From Chryseobacterium sp. Leaf405 (lineage in GTDB: Bacteria; Bacteroidota; Bacteroidia; Flavobacteriales; Weeksellaceae): a stretch of DNA of 64,000 nt. The position numbers were made by a program, and so were the translations under genes. Below the pieces are notes generated by a model, which was not told the DNA's origin, searched no databases, and saw only the letters and a program-made list of their open reading frames with translations. Positions 19,264-26,870 of the stretch are shown here, piece after piece; position 1 is the first letter of the stretch, and every line of letters begins with the position of its first letter. Location of the stretch: positions 310,490-374,489 of the forward strand of contig NZ_LMQN01000001.1 of the NCBI RefSeq assembly GCF_001425355.1. The letters run 5' to 3'.

Positions 19264-20592
19264 ATGAAAACACTCAATAAAATCCCGACCGGGAAAATAG
19301 AAAGAACAGGCAGTTTACTGAAAGCCGGAGCCAAAATCGGCGTTAACTACATTAAATATTACGGAAATAAAATAACTAAAGACGAACAGGAAGCAAGACA
19401 GATTTTAAACGAAGAAAATGCCACAGATATCTATGATTCATTAAAAGAATTAAAGGGTTCTGCTTTAAAAGTTGCCCAAATGCTGAGCATGGAAAAAAAT
19501 ATTCTTCCGCAGGCTTATGTTGAAAAATTTTCTCTGTCTCAATTCTCAGTTCCGCCACTTTCAGGGGCTTTGGTCAAGAAAACTTTTAGAAAATATTTCG
19601 GTAAAAATCCGGAAGCAATGTTTGATCAGTTTTCTGCAGAATCGGTGAATGCGGCAAGTATCGGACAGGTTCATAAAGCGAAAAAGGATGGTAAAGATTT
19701 GGCAGTTAAAATTCAATATCCCGGAGTAAGAGAAAGTATTTCCAGCGATTTAAAATTGGTAAAACCAATTGCTATTAAGATGTTTAACATCAAAAAAGAA
19801 GGTTCTGAATCTTATTTTCAGGAAGTTGAAAATAAATTGTTTGAAGAAACAGATTATGATTTGGAATTAAAAAGAAGCCAGCAGATTTCTGAAGATTGCA
19901 GCCATTTACCGAATCTAAAATTTCCAAAATATTATCCCGATTTGTCGTGTGAAAAAATCATCACGATGGATTGGATGAACGGAAAACATTTTTCTGAATT
20001 TACCAAACAAAACAATTCTCAGGAAAACCTTAACAAAATCGGGCAAACGCTCTGGGATTTTTATATGTACCAGATGCATATTTTGAAACAAGTTCATGCA
20101 GATCCGCACCCCGGAAACTTTTTGGTTTCGGAAAATAACGAATTATTGGTCATTGATTTTGGTTGTATCAAAGAAATTCCCACTGAGTTTTATGAACCTT
20201 ATTTTGAATTGGCAAAAGAAGAAAATCTTAAAAATCCTGAAGTTTTCAGATTAAAACTTTATCAATTGGAGATTCTCCGTAATGACGATACACAGAAAGA
20301 AAAAGAATTTTTCACTAAATTATTCTATGAGCTTTTAGAATTATTCACAAGACCTTTTAACCGGGAGACTTTCGATTTTTCTGATGAAAGTTTCTTCCAG
20401 GAAATTGCAGACCTCGGTCAGCGTTACGCTAAACTGAGCGATATGAAAGGAATGAATGCCAACAGAGGTTCTAAACATTTTATCTATCTGAACAGAACTT
20501 TTTTCGGGTTGTACAATATGATGCATGATGTGAGAGCTAAAGATATTAAGATAAATCATTACAAAAATTTCATCCGACAAGATGCCCGCTAA
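19264..20592 (+). CDS. AarF/ABC1/UbiB-family kinase-like protein
   Basis: This 442-residue protein belongs to the atypical kinase family of UbiB/ADCK. Visible motifs are the family KxGQ-like segment LKGSALKVAQMLSME (about 63-77), the Ala-rich loop AASIGQVHKA, the lysine in LAVKIQYPGV, the catalytic-loop-like VHADPHPGNFLV and the metal-binding IDFGC. Family members support quinone or isoprenoid lipid metabolism. Here it is embedded in a light-related cluster. Its 3' end overlaps the DUF2256 gene by 11 bp. Confidence 0.9.
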   Translation: MKTLNKIPTGKIERTGSLLKAGAKIGVNYIKYYGNKITKDEQEARQILNEENATDIYDSLKELKGSALKVAQMLSMEKNILPQAYVEKFSLSQFSVPPLSGALVKKTFRKYFGKNPEAMFDQFSAESVNAASIGQVHKAKKDGKDLAVKIQYPGVRESISSDLKLVKPIAIKMFNIKKEGSESYFQEVENKLFEETDYDLELKRSQQISEDCSHLPNLKFPKYYPDLSCEKIITMDWMNGKHFSEFTKQNNSQENLNKIGQTLWDFYMYQMHILKQVHADPHPGNFLVSENNELLVIDFGCIKEIPTEFYEPYFELAKEENLKNPEVFRLKLYQLEILRNDDTQKEKEFFTKLFYELLELFTRPFNRETFDFSDESFFQEIADLGQRYAKLSDMKGMNANRGSKHFIYLNRTFFGLYNMMHDVRAKDIKINHYKNFIRQDAR

Positions 20593-20725
20593 TTTACCTT
20601 CAAAAATCTGCGAAGTTTGCGGACTGCCATTCAACTGGAGAAAAAAATGGAAGAAAAATTGGGACGAAGTAAAATATTGCAGTGAAAAATGCAGGAAGAA
20701 TAAAAGTTTGAAAACATCAGAATAA
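20582..20725 (+). CDS. DUF2256 small zinc-ribbon-like protein
   Basis: This 47-residue ORF begins MPANLPSKICEVCG and contains two Cys pairs (CEVC near residue 10 and CSEKC near 33) around a W-rich middle (NWRKKWKKNWDEV). This is the DUF2256 pattern, a small putative zinc-binding protein of unknown function that is often found beside cryptochrome/photolyase genes. It starts inside the end of the AarF gene (11 bp overlap) and is followed by the photolyase-related gene 15 bp later. Confidence 0.9.
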   Translation: MPANLPSKICEVCGLPFNWRKKWKKNWDEVKYCSEKCRKNKSLKTSE

Positions 20726-20740
20726 TCAATTAAATAGGAA

Positions 20741-22219
20741 ATGACAGAGACTGAAAATTTGGTTGCGCAGTTGATATTTCCGCATCAGCTCTTAAAAAAC
20801 ACCGATTATTTAGATAAAAATCAGCCGATTTATTTGGTTGAAGAATTTCTGTTTTTCAAACAGTATAAATTTCACAAACAGAAAATTGCCTTTCACCGGA
20901 CGAGTATGAAGTTTTATGAAAAATATTTGCTGGAAGCTGGTTTTAATGTTCATTACGTTGAAAATAGTGACGAATTATCGGACATTCAACAATTGATCAA
21001 ACACTTAGAAAAGAAAAAATTTACCGAAATACTGATTACAGATGTTTGTGATAATTGGCTGGAAAAAAGAATAAAAGAAACAAAATTAAAGCTTAAAATT
21101 GTCGACAATCCGATATTCATCAATACGAAAGAAGATCTGAAAGAATATTTTGAAGGCAAAGAATTTTATCATCAAACCGATTTCTATAAACAGCAGAGAA
21201 TTTCACGGAATATCCTGATGAAAGCTGGAAAACCTTTGGGTGGAAAATGGACTTTCGATACAGAAAATCGTAAGAAATATCCAAAAAATAAAAAATCGCC
21301 GTCCATCATTTTTCCCGAAAACTCAGAATATTATGAGGAAGCGAAAATTTACATTGAAAAATATTTTGGAGAAAATTATGGTAATCTGACGAGTTATCAA
21401 CTCTATCCGACAACTTTTGAGGATGCTGAAAAATGGCTCGACCAGTTTTTAGAAATGCGTTTTGCCGACTTTGGAATTTATGAAGATAGTATTGTTGAAC
21501 GTGAACATTTCCTGCACCACAGCGTGCTTTCTCCCCTACTCAACATCGGACTTTTGACGCCTGATTTTGTTTTGGATCAAGCTATAAAGTATGCTGAAGA
21601 TTTCGATATTTCCACTAATTCTTTAGAAGGATTTGTTCGTCAGATTTTGGGTTGGCGTGAGTTCGTGAGAGGAATTTATTTATACCAAGGAACGTTTCAG
21701 AGAAATAAAAATTACTGGAAACACAAAAATGCTCTTCCAGAATCATTTTACACAGCAAAAATAGGAATCAAACCTATTGATAGCACAATTCTGAAAGTTT
21801 TAAAAACAGGATATGCACACCACATTGAACGACTGATGATTTTTGCCAACTTGATGAACCTGATGAATATAAATCCAAACAATATCTATCAATGGTTTAT
21901 GGAAATGTTTATCGATTCTTACGATTGGGTAATGGTTCCCAACGTTTATGGAATGAGCAGTTTTTCTGACGAAGGAAAAATGAGCACGAAACCGTACATC
22001 AGCGGAAGCAATTATATTAAAAAAATGAGTAATTACTCCGATGGTGACTGGTCGGAAAAATGGGATTCGCTGTTTTGGAATTTTGTGAATGACAATCGTG
22101 AGTTTTTCGAGAAAAATCCGAGGTTAGGAATGATGATTCGGACTTTTGATAAAATGACGGACGAGAAAAAAAATGCACATCTGAAATTGGCGAAACAAAC
22201 GATAAAAAACTTAAAATAA
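20741..22219 (+). CDS. Cryptochrome/photolyase-related protein (PhrB/DPRP type) lacking Fe-S cysteines
   Basis: This 492-residue flavoprotein belongs to the deoxyribodipyrimidine photolyase-related (DPRP, PhrB/CryB) family. Visible family features are the N-terminal IFPHQLL, the FAD-region segments LGWREFVRG, GYAHHIERLMIF and YDWVMVPNVYGMS, and KPYISGSNYIKKM. Typical members repair (6-4) photoproducts and hold a 4Fe-4S cluster through four cysteines. This protein has a single cysteine overall (in TDVCDNW), and the usual cysteine-rich stretch after KKMSNY reads SDGDWSEKWDSLFW, so no such cluster can form. It is cotranscribed with DUF2256 and TIGR03643 genes. Repair versus light signalling is not settled by sequence. 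Confidence 0.9.
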   Translation: MTETENLVAQLIFPHQLLKNTDYLDKNQPIYLVEEFLFFKQYKFHKQKIAFHRTSMKFYEKYLLEAGFNVHYVENSDELSDIQQLIKHLEKKKFTEILITDVCDNWLEKRIKETKLKLKIVDNPIFINTKEDLKEYFEGKEFYHQTDFYKQQRISRNILMKAGKPLGGKWTFDTENRKKYPKNKKSPSIIFPENSEYYEEAKIYIEKYFGENYGNLTSYQLYPTTFEDAEKWLDQFLEMRFADFGIYEDSIVEREHFLHHSVLSPLLNIGLLTPDFVLDQAIKYAEDFDISTNSLEGFVRQILGWREFVRGIYLYQGTFQRNKNYWKHKNALPESFYTAKIGIKPIDSTILKVLKTGYAHHIERLMIFANLMNLMNINPNNIYQWFMEMFIDSYDWVMVPNVYGMSSFSDEGKMSTKPYISGSNYIKKMSNYSDGDWSEKWDSLFWNFVNDNREFFEKNPRLGMMIRTFDKMTDEKKNAHLKLAKQTIKNLK

Positions 22220-22497
22220 TGAAAGATTTTAATCCAGAACAGACCGACCGTATCATAGAAATGGCGTGGGAAGACAGAACTCCTTTTGAAGCCATCGAAT
22301 TTCAGTTTGGAGTAAGTGAGGCGGAAGTGATTGAAATAATGCGAAGCGAACTAAAACTTTCAAGCTTTAAACTTTGGAGGAAAAGGGTAAATTCCGGTGT
22401 GAGTCAGAAGCATTTGAAGAAAAGAAACACTGAGATTAACCGTTTTAAATGCAATAGACAACGAACAATCAGTCATAATAAAATTTCAAAGAGTTAA
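22219..22497 (+). CDS. TIGR03643-family protein
   Basis: This 92-residue basic protein matches the TIGR03643 family: an acidic, helical N-terminal half (FNPEQTDRIIEMAWEDRTPFEAIEFQFG) followed by SEAEVIEIMRSELK and FKLWRKRVNSG. The first half looks like a sigma/helix-turn-helix-like fold, but its function is unknown. It starts with TAATG coupling, the ATG overlapping the photolyase stop codon. Family members regularly sit beside this photolyase type. The last about 25 residues are basic and vary among relatives. Confidence 0.88.
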   Translation: MKDFNPEQTDRIIEMAWEDRTPFEAIEFQFGVSEAEVIEIMRSELKLSSFKLWRKRVNSGVSQKHLKKRNTEINRFKCNRQRTISHNKISKS

Positions 22498-22525
22498 TAT
22501 TTTATTAAACTTAAAAAAATAGGAA

Positions 22526-23224
22526 ATGAAAAATATCGTCATTATCGGTTGTGGACAGGGCATCGGGTTTGCCACTGCAAAACTTCTTTCGGAGAAAAAT
22601 CATATTATCGGAATTTCAAGAAGTCATAACGCTGAAGTAGAAAATTTAAATATCAATTTTCATCAAATGGATATTCTTTCTGGAAATCTAGATGAAATTA
22701 ATTTTCCTGATGTGATTGACGGATTAGTATATGCGCCGGGAAGCATCAACTTAAAACCATTTAACAGACTTTCAACGGAGGATTTTAGAAATGATTTTGA
22801 AATTAATGTTTTAGGAGCTGTGAAAATAATTCAGAGATTATTGCCCAACCTGAAAAAATCTGAAAGTGCATCTGTTGTACTGTTCAGTTCGGTTGCTGCG
22901 AAATTAGGAATGCCTTTTCACGCCTCTGTTTCAGCCAGTAAAAATGCGGTAGAAGGTTTAACCAAAAGTCTTGCGGCAGAACTTTCTCCTCAGAAAATAA
23001 GAGTCAATTGCATTGCACCGTCTTTGACGGATACAAATTTGGCTTCACAACTTCTTTCAACAACTGAAAAACGCGAAGCTTCCGGAAAGAGGCATCCTTT
23101 GCAAAGAATCGGAAATGCAGGAGAAATGGCAAAAATGACAGAATTTTTATTATCTGAAAACGCCTCGTGGATTACAGGACAAATCATCGGTATTGACGGC
23201 GGGATGGGTAATACAAAGCTTTGA
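22526..23224 (+). CDS. SDR-family protein with altered active site
   Basis: This 232-residue protein is a short-chain dehydrogenase/reductase with the N-terminal cofactor motif GCGQGIG, the usual serine strand (VLFSSVAAKLG), the SASK lysine and the C-terminal GQIIGIDGG. The catalytic tyrosine expected four residues before that lysine is valine (HASVSASK), so classic SDR catalysis is doubtful. It ends the photolyase cluster and begins 28 bp after TIGR03643. The promoter of the following MarR gene overlaps its stop codon. Confidence 0.88.
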   Translation: MKNIVIIGCGQGIGFATAKLLSEKNHIIGISRSHNAEVENLNINFHQMDILSGNLDEINFPDVIDGLVYAPGSINLKPFNRLSTEDFRNDFEINVLGAVKIIQRLLPNLKKSESASVVLFSSVAAKLGMPFHASVSASKNAVEGLTKSLAAELSPQKIRVNCIAPSLTDTNLASQLLSTTEKREASGKRHPLQRIGNAGEMAKMTEFLLSENASWITGQIIGIDGGMGNTKL

Positions 23225-23250
23225 TTGAAAAAACTAAATATTTATCTTTG
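23220..23250 (+). promoter_or_regulatory. Bacteroidetes promoter of the second MarR gene
   Basis: TTTG (23220-23223), a 19-bp spacer and TATCTTTG (23243-23250) match the TTTG/TAnnTTTG consensus perfectly. The ATG of the MarR gene follows 15 nt later at 23266, with the half-site GAACTAT across it. Confidence 0.75.
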
Positions 23251-23265
23251 TTTTAATATAGAACT

Positions 23266-23922
23266 ATGAAAACCGATTTTATTATTGATCTTCTTCTTCA
23301 GGTCAAAGAATTTGAAAACTCCTCTGCCTGCAAGCCCAATTGTAGCGTAGAAGATTTTAGGATGTGGCTGAATGATAAAAAATATACTGAGGAAAGTCCT
23401 ACCAAGCTTTTTAAAAATGAAAATCATTTGGTTTCATTTACAGAGAATGAAATTTGCAAGCAGGTTCTCTTATTAGGTAGATATTCTAAATTGCTTATCA
23501 GGAAAGGTTTGGGAGAATTCCCTGAACTCGCCAACGAAGAATTCACCTACTTGTATCGTCTTAAAGATGAACCTTTTTTAACTAAAATTCAGTTGATCGA
23601 AAAAAATGGTCACGAGAAACAAACGGGAACTCAAATCATCAAAAGACTTCTGGAAGCGGGATTTTTAGAAGAAAAAAATGATGAATTTGATAAAAGAAGC
23701 AAAAGACTTAATCTTACGGAATTGGGTCAAAAAACCTTTCACGAATCTGTTGAAAAGGTAAATCAAACTTCAAAAATACTGTCTGGAAAATTAGATGATG
23801 AAGAAAAGAATCAACTGTTGAAAATTCTTAAAAAACTTAATGAATTCCATGGTCATTTATATACTGAATATCGAAATACTGATATCAAAGAAATTGGCAT
23901 CATGCTACAAACAATATCATAA
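23266..23922 (+). CDS. MarR-type regulator, paralogue of the carotenoid MarR
   Basis: This 218-residue protein has a winged helix in the second half (FLTKIQLIEKNGHEKQTGTQIIKRLLEAGFLEE, wing DKRSKRLNLTELG) and the same about 80-residue N-terminal extension as the protein at 13408, with which it aligns throughout. The extension contains two or three cysteines (ACKPNC). It has its own promoter, and a convergent terminator follows. Given the shared architecture, both may sense a related photo-oxidative signal, which is inference. Confidence 0.85.
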   Translation: MKTDFIIDLLLQVKEFENSSACKPNCSVEDFRMWLNDKKYTEESPTKLFKNENHLVSFTENEICKQVLLLGRYSKLLIRKGLGEFPELANEEFTYLYRLKDEPFLTKIQLIEKNGHEKQTGTQIIKRLLEAGFLEEKNDEFDKRSKRLNLTELGQKTFHESVEKVNQTSKILSGKLDDEEKNQLLKILKKLNEFHGHLYTEYRNTDIKEIGIMLQTIS

Positions 23923-23970
23923 CAGATTGGTTTAAATATAATTACCGGAATATTTAATACAAATTAAGTA

Positions 23971-24000
23971 AAAAAGCCTCTTCCAAGAAAAGGCTTTTCT
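23971..24000. terminator. Rho-independent terminator between convergent genes
   Basis: AAAAGCCT (23972-23979) and AGGCTTTT (23991-23998) form an 8-bp stem with an 11-nt loop and A/T runs on both sides. It sits between the MarR gene and the convergent small hypothetical gene. Confidence 0.75.
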
Positions 24001-24003
24001 ATA

Positions 24004-24237
24004 TTAGATAATGACAGGGGTAACTTTATCATCCCCTTTTTCTATTTCAATGATACTGTTTTTTAGAAAAAGTGCAGGGAAGAATTTAGAAGAACTGTCC
24101 TGTTCATAAAAAACCCCTTTCGTATTGCTGTCATCTGTTAGAGCTTCTAAGATTTGCTCATGAATTTTTATGAAATCCTCTTCGCTTTCAAAAGTGAGAG
24201 AAAACTCTTTAAAACTGCTGATAATTTTTATAACCAT
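24004..24237 (-). CDS. Small hypothetical protein
   Basis: This 77-residue acidic protein (starting MVIKIISSFKEFSLTF, rich in D/E) has no recognisable motif. It looks like a small alpha/beta domain. An upstream in-frame ATG would add six residues (MWCLRF), but the ATG at 24237 gives a more natural N-terminus. It is convergent with the MarR gene. Nothing in its neighbourhood suggests a job. Confidence 0.55.
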   Translation of the reverse strand: MVIKIISSFKEFSLTFESEEDFIKIHEQILEALTDDSNTKGVFYEQDSSSKFFPALFLKNSIIEIEKGDDKVTPVII

Positions 24238-24388
24238 AAATCGTAAGCACCACATTTGAGTGGTTAACCTTTAATAACGGAATTCAAATACGTAGCCAAA
24301 CTGTTAACGGACAGATAAATTCCCAAAACTTAATTTTAATGGCTTCCTCAACACTTTATTTTTTATCTTACAATTTTAAAATCTTATT

Positions 24389-24396
24389 TATATTTG
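24389..24396 (+). promoter_or_regulatory. Promoter -7 box for the EF-Tu-like gene
   Basis: TATATTTG matches the Bacteroidetes -7 consensus exactly and lies 15 nt before the ATG at 24412. A clear -33 TTTG is not present. It overlaps an alternative TTG start at 24394, which argues for the ATG. Confidence 0.45.
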
Positions 24397-24411
24397 TCTG
24401 ATTTTAATGAT

Positions 24412-24726
24412 ATGAAAATACCAATACACTTTAAAGCACTAATTAATTTTTTCAGTACCGAAAAGGGAGGACTTGTAACTCCTTTATCTTCAGGCTATCG
24501 CTCAGAGATCAAATTCCCTTTTGAAATGAATTCTTTTATCGCAGCTCAGACCTTTACAGAGACTGAACTTATATTCCCGGGAGGCTCAGCTGCTGTTGAT
24601 ATTACACTAATCGGCGCAGAACAATTTCTGGAGAAGTTGTACAACGGGATGGATTTTGAGCTTTACGATAACTCAGGTATTATCGCTGATGGTGTCGTTA
24701 CAGAAGTTTATGCGAAATATAATTAA
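24412..24726 (+). CDS. Stand-alone EF-Tu domain-like small protein
   Basis: This 104-residue protein starting MKIPIHFKALINF resembles the beta-barrel domains of elongation factor Tu: FKALINFFSTEKGG, GYRSEIKFPF, then TELIFPGGSAAVDITLI. It has no GTPase domain and cannot be an elongation factor itself. Similar stand-alone proteins occur in Bacteroidetes without known function. The frame is open from a TTG at 24394, but a promoter box covers that codon. It is convergent with a kinase gene. Confidence 0.7.
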   Translation: MKIPIHFKALINFFSTEKGGLVTPLSSGYRSEIKFPFEMNSFIAAQTFTETELIFPGGSAAVDITLIGAEQFLEKLYNGMDFELYDNSGIIADGVVTEVYAKYN

Positions 24727-24797
24727 CAATAGAATACTCAACATTCCATCAAAATGAGTGAAAGTTTAATTAAAAAAATGACTTTTTAGCAAAATGA

Positions 24798-26792
24798 TCA
24801 GTTGGTAGCCGTATCTCCATCAAGTGGTAGAACAAATGAAAATGTAGTGCCCTCGTTCGGGTAACTTTGAACTTCAATAATACCGTTATGAAGTTCGATA
24901 AATTCTTTACAGAGATAGAGTCCTATACCAAATCCTGCTATTGATGCATTGTTAATACCCTTTACACGATAGTAGCGATCAAATATCCGCTGCTGGTCGT
25001 CTGCTGAAATTCCTATTCCCTGATCCTGAACATTAATTTGTAAATTATTATCTGTAGTTATCATATATTCTACGATGATTAACGTTTCCGTAGGAGAATA
25101 CTTCACTGCATTTCCGATAAGATTATTTAGTACTTGTGAAATCTTTTCGCGGTCTGCAAGTATTGATAGTGGTCCGGCAGATTTGAATAGAAAATGATGT
25201 GTATGAATGGTTGAAATCACTTCATCCTCAATTTCCGAGAATAATAACTGGAAATCAAAGGCGGTTTTATCAATGTAAATTTGTCCTGAATCAAGTCTGG
25301 AAACATTGAGGAAACCGTTAATCATACCGGTCATATTATCCACCTGTTTTAAAGATTTTTCCAGTGTATTTTGCTGTAAAACGCTTTCCATATTTACTGC
25401 CATTCGTTGTAAAACCTGAAGGTATGCCTTGAGTGATGTAAGTGGTGTTTTAAGTTCATGACTTACCATTCCCATAAAATCATCTTTTCGCTCTTCCTCT
25501 TTTTTTTGTTCAGTAATATCTCTGAGCGTACCGTTAAGACTTAACGGATTGCCCTGTTGATCATAGAAGACTCTGCCATTTGCTTGTAAAAGTCTTATCT
25601 TTTCGTCTGTTTTATTTTTAATTCGGTATTCTATAAAGTAATAGCCGTCAGAATCTTTACTCAAAGATTGCGAAATAGCTGCCGTCACCCGATCCCGATC
25701 CTCTGGCAAAATAACTTCTAATGCTAAGGATAGATCTAGATTTTCCTCGGAAGATAAACCAAACCATGTTTTAAGTAGATTATTTCCTGAAAAGAGATTT
25801 GTTGTGGGTTGATAATAGAAGGTAGCAAGTTCCCCGGCATCTATCGCAAGAGCCAACATTTGCTGGTCATTTTCATTCTTGCGCCGCTCTAAAACCTGTT
25901 GGGTAATCTCTTCAAGAATGACAAGAACACCTGAAATATCGCCGTTATTTGAAAAAATAGGCTGATAGATAGAGTTTACAATAGCTTCTCTTAATCCATC
26001 TTTATGGTACAGCTTGACTGTAAATTCGGTATTAATTTTGGGTTTTCCGGTTTGGTAAACTTCTTTAAGCCAAATATTGACAGACTGCCCATGCAATTCA
26101 GGACGTGCATTCTCATGAGCATAACCAATTACTTCCGATTCTGTACGCCCCCATATATTGAGAATAGCCGGATTGGCGATTTCTATGATATGTTCAGGTC
26201 CTTTCAACATAGCAATTCCGACAGGTGCCTGTTCAATGATGGTCCGGATATACTCCCTGCTTTGGGCAAGCTGCTCTATAGAATTGCTGAGCTCATCATT
26301 GGTGGAAGTCAGTTCTTCAAGTGTTGCAGCCATTTCCTCATTGAGACCATGTTCCCTTTCTTCTTTCTCCTGTATCTGCTGTAAAAATTCTCGGCGGGAA
26401 GTTACCTCAAGTGCTGTATTAAGGATGCACCATGTTTTATTATGATGATCAGTAAGTGCTTTATATTCGTAATCAAAATAATCAAGCGTTTCCTCTCCGT
26501 TTTTTATCAGTTTTGCAGGAGCGTCAACTACCGAATAGGTTTTACCGGAACGCCAGACCTCTTGCAACAGTTCTAAAAACGGTTGTCCTTCCAATTCTGG
26601 AATTGCCTCCATCAATGGTTTACCGATAACAGAAGAGTCTTTGCCCCAAAGTGCTAACATACCTTCATTCGCAAAACGTATGACCATTTCTTCGCCCGAA
26701 TAAATAGATGTAGGTGTAGGAGACGAAGCAAGCGCCTGGATAATTAAATCAGAACTAAACCTATTATCAAACAAACTTTCTTGAGTACTCAT
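24798..26792 (-). CDS. Multi-PAS sensor histidine kinase
   Basis: This 664-residue soluble kinase has three PAS-like domains (about 15-125, 185-305 and 310-430; each with patterns such as FANEGMLALWG and IANPAILNIWG). These are joined by a coiled coil (about 130-185) and followed by HisKA with His445 in SHELKTP and HATPase_c (NLIGNAVKYSP, DQGIGIS, GFGIGLYLC). No membrane segment and no LOV cysteine motif are present. No receiver gene is adjacent, so it is an orphan and may share the single-domain receivers at 5-14 kb. Confidence 0.92.
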   Translation of the reverse strand: MSTQESLFDNRFSSDLIIQALASSPTPTSIYSGEEMVIRFANEGMLALWGKDSSVIGKPLMEAIPELEGQPFLELLQEVWRSGKTYSVVDAPAKLIKNGEETLDYFDYEYKALTDHHNKTWCILNTALEVTSRREFLQQIQEKEEREHGLNEEMAATLEELTSTNDELSNSIEQLAQSREYIRTIIEQAPVGIAMLKGPEHIIEIANPAILNIWGRTESEVIGYAHENARPELHGQSVNIWLKEVYQTGKPKINTEFTVKLYHKDGLREAIVNSIYQPIFSNNGDISGVLVILEEITQQVLERRKNENDQQMLALAIDAGELATFYYQPTTNLFSGNNLLKTWFGLSSEENLDLSLALEVILPEDRDRVTAAISQSLSKDSDGYYFIEYRIKNKTDEKIRLLQANGRVFYDQQGNPLSLNGTLRDITEQKKEEERKDDFMGMVSHELKTPLTSLKAYLQVLQRMAVNMESVLQQNTLEKSLKQVDNMTGMINGFLNVSRLDSGQIYIDKTAFDFQLLFSEIEDEVISTIHTHHFLFKSAGPLSILADREKISQVLNNLIGNAVKYSPTETLIIVEYMITTDNNLQINVQDQGIGISADDQQRIFDRYYRVKGINNASIAGFGIGLYLCKEFIELHNGIIEVQSYPNEGTTFSFVLPLDGDTATN

Positions 26793-26870
26793 AAATTATA
26801 ACAAATATATGTAAAAGCATTTATTTTCCATCAAACATGGTATATGAAATACTAAAGTTCAGTAAGAAAT

